Translations under genes and position numbers: made by a program | Shown: piece by piece, positions 34,392 to 47,542 of the stretch | Numbering within the stretch: position 1 is the stretch's first letter | Layout: each line of letters starts with the position of its first letter | Assembly: GCA_943735955.1 (NCBI GenBank) | Contig: OX030956.1 | Coordinates: 897,912 to 961,911, forward strand | DNA length: 64,000 nucleotides | DNA from: Piscicola geometra | Lineage: Eukaryota; Annelida; Clitellata; Hirudinida; Piscicolidae | Reading direction: 5' to 3' | The notes under the pieces: model-generated | The model's input: the letters and a program-made list of their open reading frames with translations, nothing else | What the model was told of the DNA's origin: nothing | Databases searched by the model: none

Positions 34392-37300
34392 ATGATGTGG
34401 ACCCAACTTTCTTTTTTGATCTGTTTGTTGCCCATCCTACAAGCAGAAAAGTAAATTCTAAAGTTCAGCATGAAATCATTCTTTTTTAATTAATTTTTTA
34501 TTAATAAAAACACTTTCAAAACTTTCTATTACATACTAAATGATTTATATGATCATTTGTACTATTTTTTACAGTCATTACGAAATTTTTGTGCCTAAAA
34601 TAGTGAGACCTGGAAAGGATTTCAGCATAACTTTTACCACATATTCTGACACTGCGGCGTGGTTTAGTCCTGAGTTTGGACTCAAAAGCACCAATGGAGA
34701 GATTATTGTTAACAAGACCCAAAAGATACTGACTGGTTATTTGAATTTTTACAATTTCATTTATTTTAAATTTAAAGATCTAGATCATTTAATTTATTGA
34801 ATGGTTTTGTCACAATCTCATTTTTAAAAGCTCCTTACTTAAGAATTTTATTATATTTAGATATAAATTACTTAACTTAAAGAAAATCATATTATATTAA
34901 GTTTTTAATTAGTTAATATTTTTGATTCATTCAGATCGCACATACACCCTGACTTTGACGGTAAACTTTTGAACCTTTTAAAATCATGTTTAAGCAGATT
35001 TAAGTGTAATTTTATATTTAAATTATTCAAATATTCAAAAAACATTGTTTCGTTTTTCCATTTAAAGGTCCCAAAAGACATAACGGGTTCTTCCTGTCAG
35101 TTTTACTCCAGTTCCAACAGTGTTTTTATTTTGAACGTGGACCAGAGCGTCACAATCAACAGGAAAGTGCATTCACTCTTTATTCAGACTGACAAAAGCC
35201 TCTACAAACCCGGGCAAAAAGGTTAAATCAATACTCTTCTGAATTAGGAAAATTCGAGTGTTGTTCTACATTGTCTATTTATTTTTTTAATTCGCGTAGT
35301 TTTTTGTGTGAATAAAATGAATAATTAAAGTTAAATTTATCAACCTTCAGTGTTGATAAGAGTGATAGCTTTCAATCCAGACCTCAAAGCCAACACAGAT
35401 GAAATTAGCATCATTATTTATGTGAGAATATTAACTTATTCCATGCAAACAATTTTGGTCTAAATGACCCTTTGCCTAATTTTGAAAAATGTGATTAAAC
35501 CATGTTTTTGATTGTTTTTATTTATTTATTTTACAATATATTTTAAAACAGGATACTGCTAAAAACAAAATAAAAGAGTTTAAAGATAAAAGTTCCAACG
35601 GTGAGATATAATATTTTATCGTTTGTAAATAGAAGCATTTAATTTAATAAAGTAAGTCTGAGAAAGTTAATATTTATTGATTAAATGACCTAAGTATGCA
35701 TTCGAAGGTAATAAAAGTTTTTATTATTTTCTTCAGAAACTTTTAAGTATATTCATATTAATAGATTAATCAATATTAAACTACTCTCCTTAAAGGTGTA
35801 ATCTCAAGTTATCTGCAGTTGTCTGATCCTACTCCACTAGGGGAATGGACAATCAAAGCGGAAACCAACGTTAGTGGCGAACTTTTAATTGAAAATTAAA
35901 CTTATTAAAATTTTACTTGAATGAATTCTTTTAATGTCATAGTTTTTTGATATTTGCATGTATTTTTATTTTTAAAGTTTGTTTTTTTGTAATTTACCAG
36001 ACATTACTAAAAACACGGGTTTACATAGATAAGCTATAACATACGTATTTAGTAAGATAACTAAAATTCTTTTGAACGTACTGCGCAAGTTATAAATATT
36101 ATTTATTTATTACTAAATTTATTTTTGAAAGTTCAAACTCACGAAATATTGACTAACTATCATAACTTAAAAAACACTTTTCAAATATGGTTTAATTCTT
36201 CATCATTTTGATTTATATAAAGTTTAAATCAATAATAGTAAGTTTTTTTAAAGATTCAAAGTAAACGTTAAATATTTTAAAGCGATCAATTATAAAACTT
36301 CATAACTTGCAGTTTGTGTCCATTGAGCAATTTTTCACCGTAGCTGAGTATGGTAAGCCCCTCTATATTACACTCTTTAAACTAAAAGCTAAATATTTAT
36401 TATAAAAAGTCAATAATATATATATTGATAATATTTTTTAATAGTCACTTTTTTTAATGATTTAATAGTTTTGCCAAAGTTTGAAGTTACAGTGGAGCTA
36501 CCATCGTTCTACCTTGTCAACCTTAGGAATCCTCGTCTTCAAGAAGATTTTAGAGCCACTGTGCTTGCGACGTAAAAAAACAACTGCTCTTTTAAAGATT
36601 TAATATAGCAACGAATTATATAAATAGAATACACACTAGAAAATGGATTTGAACTGAATATTTATTGAACTTTGAGTAAAAATCAGAACGTTTGATAATA
36701 TAACTTTTTTATGATTTTCTCAATTTTTTGATATTATTCATTAGATACACTTATGGAAAACCGGTTGAAGGAGTTGCTGAAGTGATGGTAATGCTGGACA
36801 TGCCATGGTTTAATGGAAATCTGCCCATGATAAAGAAAGTTGTCGATGTATGTAAAAAATATATTTTTCTTTGAAGAATAATGCTAAAATTTAGTTTTAC
36901 ACTTAATGCCTGATTGTCTCTGATAGGGTAAGAGTTTTAATATTATTTTTGGTTTTTTTATTTAATACATTTCATACTAATTTTAAACAGTTGAAAAACG
37001 GCAAGGCAGATGTTATTTTGAGCTTCAATGAGGTTGTACAGCTTCTACCCGATCAGTGGAAAGTTGAATTTCTAGGGTACCACTCGATCAAGGTTAAAGC
37101 CAATGTGACAGAAACACTGACTGGCATAATTCTTTCTGGCGAAAAAACTGTGGCTTGTCAAACTTCTCTCTATAAACTTGAATTCGTGCCTTCTACAAGT
37201 CCTAACTATCGGCCAGGGATGAACTACGAAGCTTACGTGAATACATTCTTTCTTTCTATATAAAAAAATAATTGTAATTTAATATATATAAAATACTTTA

Positions 37301-40300
37301 ATTGCTAGTGTGCGAAGAATAATAATTTTTTTAATTAAAAAATCTAAAAGCTGAGAGTCTTGCGAATTGACGGTAGCCAGCCTCATTTCTGTGAGCTCAC
37401 CTCGAAGAAGTTCAAGCTGAAGTACGTTGACGTCACAGTGACATTCAATCATCCCTGGAACTACTGGAACCCCGTTCCAGCAACTAATCTCCAGTATGAA
37501 TTGCAATTAAATCAACATGGAATTGCGCATTTGACATTCAAAACTGAACATGAAGCGGAATCAATCAGCATTCAAGTAAACATCATTACACTTTAGAATT
37601 ACAAAAAATTAATAGTTATTCACTTATGAAAAAATCTTTTTCAGACTGTATTTCAAAAACACTATTTTATGATTTCTTACTCACAACAATACGTCTCAAA
37701 AGTATTAACCACCAACAGGCTACGTTCTTTGACGACGTTTCCGATTCAACTATCTTCCAAAGCCACTATCTGAGCAAGTTTGAGACCAGAGACAAAGAAG
37801 GAATACAACTCAATGTTTTGAGTACTGATCCAATTATCAAGGTGTGTTTAATGTTTGAAACATAAAAATATTTAACAGTATTTATTAATTACTTTTTTCC
37901 AAACTATTTATTATAGCCTGGAATTTCATTGACATTTGAAATTGTCTCTCTCGTACCAATAAAAAGATACAACCTCCAAGTTAGTAGATCCATTTCTGAA
38001 TAATAATATAGAAAATTTATAAAATTTATACTAATTTTTCAATTTTTTAAATAAATTTTAAAAATTCTTTGTAGATAATCTCCAAAGGGAACGTCGTGAA
38101 AACCTTATCTCATAAGACGCTGCAAGAAAAAGTACTCTTTTACCAAAGTTTTAGAATGACTCAAGCGTTTGTTACTCTATTGGCGCCAGAGGCTCGCTTT
38201 GTAGTTTCCTATGTGACGAGTGCAGGAGAATTGATTGCAGACAGCATGGCCCTTAGTGTGGTGGATTATATGGCAAACAAGGTTTCAATTAATTTTATAT
38301 TTCGAAATTATGGAATGAAGTGATGACTTTTTTCCCAATTATATTGATAAAACTCATTTCCGTTCAACCTTGTAATTGGATATAGGTTACTCTGTTTTTC
38401 AACAAAAACGTCACGGAGCCTGGAGACGGAAGCGTGGTTCTGAATGTTAAGGCCGATAATATGTCCTATGTGGGCTTTTTGGGAGTGGATCAGTCAGTTT
38501 TGTTACTTGGAAAGGGAAATGACATTACCCAAAATAAGGTTTAATTAATGTATTAGCAACCAAAATAAAGTTTAAAATAATCTGTTTTCATACGAAGTTT
38601 GTATACATTTTAATTTCTCTGTTACATAGTGTCCAATAAAAATTTTTACATATTTTTAAACTTTCAATTATTTCAAGGTTGCCAACGAATTAGACACTTA
38701 CAATCAAGTCAACTTCAACCCATTACAACCAATGCCTTTGGCTGGCAGATGTTTTGGTTGTGATTCTTGGCCTATCTGGATCGGCGGAAGTAACACCGAT
38801 ACTGTTTTGTCGGTTGGTAAGACTTTATTCAAAATTTTAATAATAATAATGACGAACATTATTCTAATGGCTTATAACCCGAACGGGCTTCCAGGCCACT
38901 TAGGCTGCATATTTTGATTTGCGCCTTTGGGTTACTAAGGCATTGGTTGCACTTGAACCTAGGACCTTTCATGATTGGTCAAGCTGAGAGTCGTTGCTGA
39001 CTCAGCTGCCCGTTCACCGTTTAATAAGTTTTTATTATTTTTATTTTCCATATTTGTCAACTTATAGTTTTCTATCTTCAAGAAAAAATTTTGATACCAT
39101 TTTTATAAATATAAATTTAAATTTATAAATTCGCAGAATGCCGGATTGTTTGTGATTACTGATCTGTATGTTAAAAAATACGAGTATTACAAACATTGTT
39201 AGCTCAATTTTTATATAATTAGATTTTTTAGTGTAATTTTTTAATTATAACAATTTTCAACATTCATCTTAAGTTAATTAAAACAAAAATATTTTTTTTA
39301 ATAATTCATAAATACTCCTTACTCAAACAGATTACTTGGCTGATCGCCAGCCCATGTACGTGGCGGATGGTGATTTTGCTGACAGGCCAATGGCAATGGA
39401 GGAACCAATACCAATGGCAATGGCTGTGGAAGCACCAATGGTAGTTGAAGAGCTTGCTCCAGTAGCAGATGCAGGCCCTAGTCCTTCTCAACCCGTAAAA
39501 CTCAGAAAGAACTTTCCTGAAACCTTTATTTGGGCAGAAACAATCACAGAGTAATTATTATTGCTCAATTACTTGTTTATTTTTTTATTTTGAAAACCAT
39601 TTTAGAGCATAATCTTACATCAATTGTGTTTAAAATAGGAACAGTAATAAAACATTTGATTTTAAACAGACTAATGAAATATTGGCTTTCATCTAAAAAA
39701 TAAACCATGAAATCACTGCACAAATTAAACTATATTTAGTTAATTAAACTATTTTATACAGTAATTTTGGTCGAAGCTATCTCAACCTGACGGTACCCGA
39801 CACCATTACAACTTGGGTGGCTACAGCATTCGCCGTTAACTCAAGGTCCGGTCTTGGTATCACCGCTAATTCTGCTAAGGTTTGACTTCATTTTTATTAT
39901 CATTTTTACTATCATTCTGCAAACATATTATGTAATTTAAGATACATCATTTTTCAAAGAATTTTTAAGCTTTTAAAAAAACTTTTTATTTTTGAATACA
40001 TCAAGTTGGGTGTGATAAAGCAAATGTTCATCTCTTTGGACCTTCCTTACTCTGTTGTGAGAGGAGAAGAGTTTGTGTTACAAGCTAACGTTTTCAACTA
40101 CGTGGGAAAAAATCTCATGGTAAGATAACTAACTTATTCAAGATTATAAATTGAAAAAAACTTTCTATTATTATTTCTTTACGCATGCTTCTCAGTTCAT
40201 ACTTGTTTATATCAAACAGGCTGAAGTGAAGTTGATGGCCTCAAAGTATTTCAAAGTGATAGATTGTAAAACCAAAGTACCAGAATCACTCGAAATAGTC

Positions 40301-43300
40301 AAGACAGTGGACGTAAGTTCAATATAATTTACCATAATAGTATGTTTTTATTTGGAAAACTATGAAATTGGGATTTGAAAGCAAATGTAAACCCATGAGC
40401 AGTTAGAAGACAGCAAGGGTACTGCAGTTTTTTTCTGGATCGTGGCTACAACATTAGGCCATATTCCAATCGAAGTCAGAGCCTTGACAGGAACTCATGC
40501 TGACGCAATAAAAGCAACTCTGCTCGTTAAGGTTAGCTCTTTGCCTTGTTCCATACAATTTTGTTTTTATCATTTTTTACATCAACGAAATCCGCACTAT
40601 GTTAAATTAAAAAATAGATAATAAGCGTTGAATTTCAATTTCAGCCTGAAGGACAAACTCAGTCGTACACTGCGTCAGAGCTCATCCAGCTGAAAGCAGG
40701 AGATGTTTTCAACTCTTCTTTTAATGTTGATCTGCCACCAGCAAAAATTCTAGTACCTGGTTCAGTTAGCATCGAAGTAACTCTGATCGGTGAGACACGT
40801 TTTTGTCATAAATTTCAAGAATCTGGTGAATTCTTTTTTTTATGTATTAATGATTCTGAAATAATTGTATTATTTGATTGCTCACAAAGGTGATATCATT
40901 GGATCGGCACTAAACAACATCCAAGACCTTTTGAAAATGCCTTATGGATGTGGAGAACAGAACCTTTTGAGCTTTGCACCTGACGTTTACATCCTGCATT
41001 ATCTGCAGATTTCACGAAGGCTCACTACGGAAATTAAGAACATGGCCCTTGAGTTTATCACTTCTGGTTGGCATAACCGATATTTTAAAATACTTATTTT
41101 GAAAACTAATCATGTTTAAAATTTGATTTTATCTTTTATAGATTACTGTAAAAAATCTACTATATAAAAAACATACAACTAATTTCTTTAAAGGATACCA
41201 AAGGCAACTGACCTACCAAAGGCTCGATGGTTCTTTCAGTGCTTTTGGTCAAAGTGACCAGGCTGGTAGTACTTGGTAAGAACCTTCAAAATAATATTTG
41301 AACACAAATTTTAAATGTATCTATCTGATCATTGAAACTTTTAAAACAGTATATAGTTAATTTGTAAAAATGCAGTTTATATAGAAAAACTAATTCCAAT
41401 ACCAGGCTGAGTGCCTTCACGATTAAGTGCTTCAGCCAAGCTCGAGACTACATTCCGATTAACGATCAAAAGATCGAACAGACTCTTTCGTGGATAATTA
41501 GAAACCAGAACGCTGACGGAAGCTTTGTTGAGCCCCCTGGCGGTAGAGTCATCCATACTAACATGCAGGTACATTTTTCTCAAATAACTTGTAAATTTTG
41601 AGTTAAATATTTTATTTATTTATAATAAAATTGTTAAAAAAATACATTTTGATTCACTCAAGGGCGGATCATCTTCTGGAGTTGCTTTGACTGCCTACGT
41701 CGTCATTTCTCTGCTCGAAAATAAAAATAACTCAGCGGTGAGTTTAATTATAATTTCAGCCAAATTGGAAACAAAATTTAAACCTTCTTTAATTTCAGAT
41801 TAGTCGCATTGTTATCGATGCAAGCATCGAAAAGGCCACTGCGTACCTAGAAGGTTCTTATTCGGCATACTCAAGCGACTCGTACGCACTGGCAATCATA
41901 GCTTATGCCTTGCACAAAGCTGAGAGTTCTAAACTGCAAGATGTTCTCATGATCCTTAACAAGTTGGCTATAGATGAAGGTATGCCACTAGTCGTTTTTA
42001 ACAACAAAATTAGTGTATTTTTGACAAATATAATTTTTTGTAAATATCTTATTTATCTAGGCGGCCTAAGGCACTGGAAAAGTAAAGAAAACACTCCCTC
42101 GGATACGTGGCAATCGCACTACGGCCATCCTGCCACCTATGACATCGAACTAGCCTCATATGTCCTTCTGATCTTCGCTGAACAGAGAGACCTCGGTCGT
42201 GCTTTACCAGTCGCTAAGTGGCTTTTGACACAAAGAAATGCCTTCGGAGGATTTGAGTCGACTCAGGTAGATTTATCTTTCCACATTTTAATGCAATACA
42301 TTATGTATACAACTAATAAGCGTTTTATTATCATTTGTCAACCTAAAAAATTATTAATACTTTTTTAATTAACATTCGTAGGACACTGTTCTAGGCTTGG
42401 AAGCGTTGGCTTCATTCGCTGTCCTCATTTCTGCTCCCACAAATGGAAGTGGGATCTTAGTCAGTGTCAAAAATGACTTTGATGGAAAAGTTCACAAGTT
42501 TGATCTGATAACCCAAATAAACGCATTGGTCTTGCAGTCGGTTCAAGTAAGTTTATTTTGTTTACAAAAAGGTTTTTTCAGAGATTGATAAGTTTTGATG
42601 ATCATACATTTTTACTAAAACTATTGAAAAAGAAATTATATGAAATTTCATTGAATAAACTAGCTACCGGGAGAAACGAAGCTAGTCTCGATGTCTGCTG
42701 AGAACGAAGGAGTGGCTCTGGCCCAACTCATCGTCACCTACAACGTCAACGCCGGAGACAAGAACAATCTATTGAAACTCAAGCAGTCTACAATGAAGGA
42801 GAATGCAACTCTCTCACTTGAAATAAACACAAGGTACTATTTCGATGATTGTGAGATTGAAAAACTTTGTTAAATTAAATATAATATATTTATTTTAGTA
42901 ATATAAACTTCAATTAAAATGTTGAGACTTTGATTTAATTAATAAAATTAAATTTAAAGTTGGAATGGATCGGAAGTGAGTGGAATGGTCGTTATAGAAG
43001 TAAAACTTTTGACTGGATATACTGTCGTGAAAGAGGAAATGATTGGAGCGCAGATTGGACAGACTTTCAAGAAATTAGAAATAACTTCCGGCAAAATAGC
43101 CATTTATCTTGACGAAGTTTGATCACATTATAATTTCATACTGATATCCTGGTTTTGATTATTTTATTGTTTCTTTATTTTCATATCTTAGTAACAGATT
43201 TTAATTATTATATTCATAATTGCACTTTATGACTAAACTGCCCAATACAGTTGGCCTCGGAAAATCTGAAATTTTCCGTTTATTTCCAAGAATACATTCC

Positions 43301-43677
43301 AGTCAGCAAGGTAAAGCCTGCTCTCGTCAAGGTCTACCGCTACTATGATCCAGGTTCACGATTTTCTCAGACAACTTTTATTAAACTAAACCATCTATAT
43401 ATTTTTAAGTTAAAGTTTTGCATTCCGTAATTGTGCACAGAGAATGAACTGCCGAAATTTATCTATTCCTAAAAAAATGATTTCGAAATGCAGAATACGT
43501 GGCTTCAGCTTTCTATTCAGCAACCAGCGACAACACGTGGGAGGGTGCTTGTCCCCTCTGTTGCTGTGAGTTCCCTACTCGAATAAATTATCAAGACAGA
43601 TTTTTTTAAACATAAGGGTGTAAGATTTCGTTTGAGCTATAATTTTTTTAACTTCAACATTTAAAAATTTTTCAGAG
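34392..43677 (+). CDS. Thioester-containing protein B (TEP/A2M/C3 superfamily), 1474 aa
   Basis: Tandem paralogue of TEP-A with the same exon number and phases. The signal peptide is [18 protein letters not shown]. Cys978 of GCGEQ and His1094 are 116 residues apart. Exons: 34392-34450, 34575-34735, 34935-34960, 35068-35221, 35351-35421, 35552-35600, 35796-35869, 36313-36352, 36469-36571, 36745-36847, 36991-37236, 37351-37575, 37719-37841, 37917-37979, 38075-38281, 38386-38538, 38678-38812, 39137-39197, 39331-39550, 39762-39879, 40006-40119, 40220-40312, 40403-40531, 40645-40789, 40890-41066, 41194-41275, 41406-41568, 41663-41737, 41799-41979, 42061-42266, 42382-42546, 42664-42833, 42960-43116, 43251-43353, 43494-43565, then AG of a split TAG. 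It lacks the exon-12 insertion and has its own exon-19 linker. Exons 25-32 are close to identical to TEP-A, while exons 2-24 differ much more. Confidence 0.95.
38838..39020 (-). repeat. tRNA-derived SINE, family 1, copy 3
   Basis: Reverse-oriented copy in TEP-B intron 17. Read on the minus strand it has GGGCAGCTGAGTCAGCAACG (head), a box B-like CTAGGTTCAAGTGCAACC, 'GCCTTAGTAACCCAAAGGCG', 'GCAGCCTAAGTGGCCTGGAAGCCCGTTCGGGTTA', then the ATT tail. It is the best-preserved copy in the window. TEP-A intron 17 lacks it. Confidence 0.8.
39331..39550 (+). other. TEP-B bait-position linker exon (exon 19)
   Basis: Encodes a Met/Pro/Glu-rich acidic linker ('[20 protein letters not shown]', then '[13 protein letters not shown]') before the conserved '[10 protein letters not shown]'. 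It shares almost nothing with the TEP-A linker except Met/Pro richness. Confidence 0.7.
40946..40960 (+). other. TEP-B thioester motif GCGEQ
   Basis: GGA TGT GGA GAA CAG encodes the thioester. The C3-type histidine codon is at 41554-41556. Confidence 0.97.
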
Positions 43678-43790
43678 ATGAGACTGGCTCACAAGATCCA
43701 TCTGAAAAATATACATCATAGCCTAAGATGAACTTTATTTAACTTATATAATCCTATTCATATTTAAATGTATTAATTCAGATGTTGATC

Positions 43791-43796
43791 AATAAA
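43791..43796 (+). terminator. TEP-B polyadenylation signal
   Basis: AATAAA in TGATCAATAAATTTG, the same context as in TEP-A, about 115 bp after the split stop codon. Confidence 0.75.
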
Positions 43797-43870
43797 TTTG
43801 CAATCTTGATTTGAAAATGTTTAAAAAATTACTCAAAGCTAGATTATACATCAAATGATACAATTAATCA

Positions 43871-44324
43871 TGGGCGGCGATTTCGGGGGATCCTGGGGTC
43901 CGGACCCCTCCACTTTTTGATAGTGAGGGGTATGCCTTAATGTAGACCCCCCACTTTTTTCATTAAAAAAATTTTCAACTCTCGTTTTGATAGGAGAATA
44001 ATCTTCAAAAAAGTCATAAAACATAATATTTTTATATTAATAAATTGTGAGTATGTGTAGCTATAGTCATCCCACCAGGATCAACCATGCTGGGTAAAAA
44101 ATCAAATTTATTCAAAAAATTTAATATCCCGTAATATTAAATTTTGTATTTTTAATTTTCCATAGTCAATTTATAAATTTAATTTGGTTGTAGGTAAACT
44201 GAATAAAGAAGAAAGCAGAAAATTATATTGACGTTTTTTAACAAAAAAAAGTATTAACTGGCGTTCTGCAAAGTAATGCAGCATTTTAAACTGAACCCCA
44301 GAATCCCCCCAGCATCGCCGCCCA
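43871..44324. mobile_element. Short terminal-inverted-repeat element (MITE-like)
   Basis: The left end TGGGCGGCGATTTCGGGGGA, then TCCTGGGGTCC, is mirrored at the right end by GAACCCCAGAATCCCCCCAG followed by CATCGCCGCCCA. This gives about 30 bp of imperfect terminal inverted repeat around 454 bp. The G/C-rich ends contrast with an AT-rich core that has no transposase frame. I see no clear target-site duplication. The GGGCGGCGA terminus recalls non-autonomous hAT-type elements, but that is inference. It sits just after TEP-B. Confidence 0.65.
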
Positions 44325-44680
44325 TAGAAAGTTCCCACTTATGGATCGAACAGTTAACCACAAACGTCATTCCTGCACTGATAAAATTATATGTAAAAAC
44401 AAATGTCATTTTATTTATATTACTAACAAATTGCATGCATAATGGTAAATAAATGGTCAGAAATTGAAACAGTAAATTTGTTTACAAACCAGTAGTTTTT
44501 GAAGCTTTAATCATAAATAAAGTTTATAAGCTTGTTATAGGTCTTAACCATGAGTAATGATTTTTTGTTGTTAATAGGATGCTTTAGTCAGATTTGAACA
44601 CAAGACTTAAGGCTTGTTTATTCTTTAAAAACGAAACAGTCACTTGCAGGATTAATTTTACAGTTTATTAGAGATTTAAT

Positions 44681-45235
44681 TTAATTAATTTTATATTCAT
44701 TATTTTCTCCACTAAAAATTGGCGGATTCTGACACATAGACTTGGCTTCTTCCAAAGATATCTGTCCTTCATCAAGCTTTTCAGAGATGTCTTTGTACTA
44801 TAAAAATGTGAGAATTATCATTGAAACCAAAATTAATAGATTGAGAATAAAATAAGAAAGATAATTAAATAAATCATCAAAAGTCATATAAAAACCATTT
44901 CAAGTTCTTCTCTCAAGACAAAGATAGCCTTTTCCCTTGAAGCTACTAGCTCCTCAAGATATTGGTATCTAAATGAAAAAAGTTGAAGATCATTTATTAT
45001 AACTAATTGTTAATGATCTCACAAATATAAATAATTTAACTACACACCTTAGCTTTTTACGAGCCCTACACTCCCTTGCTGATTGTTGGCTCTTTTCTAG
45101 CTTCATTCTTGTGTCCAGCTTGGCAGGCTTTCTCCCCCTCCTTCCTCTGGGTTCACCTTTCATACTTTTGAAATAATCTTTCAGGGGTTGTTGTTCAAGG
45201 TATGAGCCTTGATTGCTCAGTATTAATGAAGACTC
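44681..45235 (-). CDS. CREBL2 / REPTOR-BP bZIP protein (5' end not found)
   Basis: Three exons in transcript order: 45235-45048, 44968-44896 and 44797-44681 (TAA at 44683-44681), GT-AG with matching phases. The product contains 'RRGRKPAKLD', the basic region 'QSARECRARKKLR', a leucine zipper 'YQYLEELVASREKAIFVLRE' and the C-terminal 'YKDISEKLDEGQISLEEAK'. This matches CREBL2 segment by segment, with junctions around R|YQYLEEL and ELEM|Y. In flies the orthologue, REPTOR-BP, partners REPTOR in the TORC1/nutrient-stress response. The first exon begins at an acceptor (AATTTCAG), so an upstream coding exon is likely. Otherwise translation could start at the Met at 45163. The gene converges on TEP-B. 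Confidence 0.9.
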
Positions 45236-46700
45236 CTGAAATTATTGTTCAAATGATTTACATTTCAAAAATAATGTTTTAATTAATGATTGTTTCACTA
45301 ATTTATAATCAAGTTCTTTAATTTTAGTTATATTATAAGATTTTAATTATTAATTTTAAAACCCAACACCATCTCTAAATGAAGATGAACAAATCCTAGA
45401 AAATGAATAAATTGAAATATCTAATGATAATATAACGTCTATTTGAATACAATTAGGTGAATATGTATATATAAAAGTGAGATTAGAAAGTAAAACGCAT
45501 ATACCTACTACGATGTCGCAATATCAATCAGATGTGGTACAACTAACACCCTTAGCAGTTCAAAGAAATACTCTAGCTTAAAAAAAGTAAATTTTAAATT
45601 ACTAAGGAATTTAGAATATTCACATTTTAATTTTATCAAGAAAATTTGTTTTATATTCAATTAATTGTTCATCTAAAAGAAAAATAATTGTATAAAAATG
45701 GAAACATAGAATTAATTAAATCATCACAATTTTTTTATTGGATTCAAGATTTGATTTATTTGTTCAAAAAATATATATATAAAATGTTTTATTTTTACTT
45801 GACATCTAATAGCAACAACAGTCGATAAAGAAAAAATAGAAATACAAAAATATTTATGAATAAAGTTAAAAATTAGCTTATATTCTTTTAAAAGATATGA
45901 AAGCTTGTTTAACTGAAATCGCTTAAGCTTAAAGTAGATTTGAAATTTATTAGTCACATAATGATTATCATAGATTAATATAGATATATCTATGAGTACT
46001 TGAATAAAAACGCATAATAATTCTTGTTCGTTCATCAATAAAGTATTGAGTTTTATCTCATTATAAAATCCTCAACCGAAGTTGAAGAGTTTTTGAAGGT
46101 AAGCTACTTTTTATATTTCTCCATGTATAAATTGAACACAAATAAACAAATTTTAACTAAGATATTATAAATCATTGAAATTTATTTATTTATTTCTAGA
46201 AGTATTACTGATACAGTAATATTTAACTAAATACTACAGTGTTAAAGTAACTTTTCTACCTAGGGTATTATTCTTAAGTTAACATTTAGTTACTCTTCGT
46301 CAATGGATTATCCGAAATGGTAGGTAATTTAGAACATATTTATTGTAAACTTGTGATATATAAAAGGATGTTTATTTTTATTCATTCAATTTTCATCGAC
46401 ATAGATTTTTAGATTTTACTATATCTACTTTATTCAATAATAATAAAGTTTATTGGGTCCATGAACTCAATCAATTAAATAATCAAATTTTAATGATTAA
46501 ATTATAATCTTTTGGTTTATGCAAAGATTTAATTTTAAATCTTTTATATGTTTCATAATTTTAAATGTTATAAATATTTTTGAAGATCTATTTAAATTGT
46601 TTAAAATTTATAACTTTTTAACAATTATTACTTTTTTCATGGTTTTATATATTTTTTTCAAATTTCATTGTTGCATTCCATTAAGTCTTGTAGCTTAAGA
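45236..46700. other. AT-rich region, possible 5' part of CREBL2 gene
   Basis: No certain gene. A TATATAAAAG box at about 45467-45476 (plus) is followed about 40 bp later by ATG at 45513, opening a 22-codon frame (MSQYQSDVVQLTPLAVQRNT..). The missing CREBL2 first exon was not identified on the minus strand. Confidence 0.35.
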
Positions 46701-46703
46701 CCT

Positions 46704-46764
46704 ATGCGCTCTTGAATTGGAGGAAAGAGCACTATAGAACTTTATTTGATTGATTGATTGATAT
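46704..46764 (+). repeat. (ATTG)-tailed dispersed repeat, copy 2
   Basis: Same terminal sequence as at 15736-15795, ending CTATAGAACTTTATTTGATTGATTGATTG. Confidence 0.55.
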
Positions 46765-47542
46765 ACTTTCTCTTCAGAAACTTTATATCGTTTTTTTTAG
46801 ATAATATGATCAGTATAGTGACAATGTCATAAGTGACATAGAGAGAGCTCCGAATGTATCAAGGACAAAAGAAGAATAAATATGTTTTTCAAGCTGATGT
46901 ATAAGAAGGCATAAAAGATATATGGAAAAATGGTTCTTCAAGCTCTGAAAACTTTTTCAACAGAAAGTTAAGAAGCCCAAACTAAGAAGAAAGATGAAAT
47001 AGATTTTAACAAATTAGATCTTAAGAGATGAGAGGATGCAGAAAGACTCTGCCATAAACAATGAAATCATCTTCATAAAATAAACAAAATGATGATGATA
47101 ATAAAGATTTGGTTCTCTAAAAACTATACTCCCATCAAGTTAAAAGTATTATAAAACAAGAATAAGCTAATTTTATTTTTCATTGAAGAAATTTCATTAA
47201 TAATTTTTATAAAAAGAGAAGTTTGTCTGTTGCTGTGTCTCCATAGAATCTGGAAATTCCACTGACCAGACAAGATTGATAAAAAACCAGCTGTTCATCA
47301 ATGAAGATATCATTCTAAGATGTTTTTTATGGCTAGGACAAACCCTTTGCAAACCCCCATGCAATAAGACAGGACACTTTTTGACCTGAAAATCTAAAAA
47401 AATGGAATAACCACTTTCATACAGTTAGACTTTTTTCAGGAAGCAATAATTCTCGTCGCAGTCTCGTGTCTGATTCAATCTTATCTGACACTTAAGAGTC
47501 AACATTTGTAAGACCATCGAGAATTTCGTTTAATTATCACAA
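46765..47542. other. Region upstream of SLC45, possible LINE tail
   Basis: No gene. The purine-rich stretch 46800-47110 ends in ATGATGATGATAATAAAG and resembles the 3' end of a non-LTR element, but no protein motif is visible. The SLC45 promoter should lie in the last few hundred bases; no TATA box is obvious. Confidence 0.35.

Noticed and set aside
46304..46323. Start exon ATG GAT TAT CCG AAA TG|GTAGGT
   Set aside because: Too short, with no in-phase partner exon found; likely chance.
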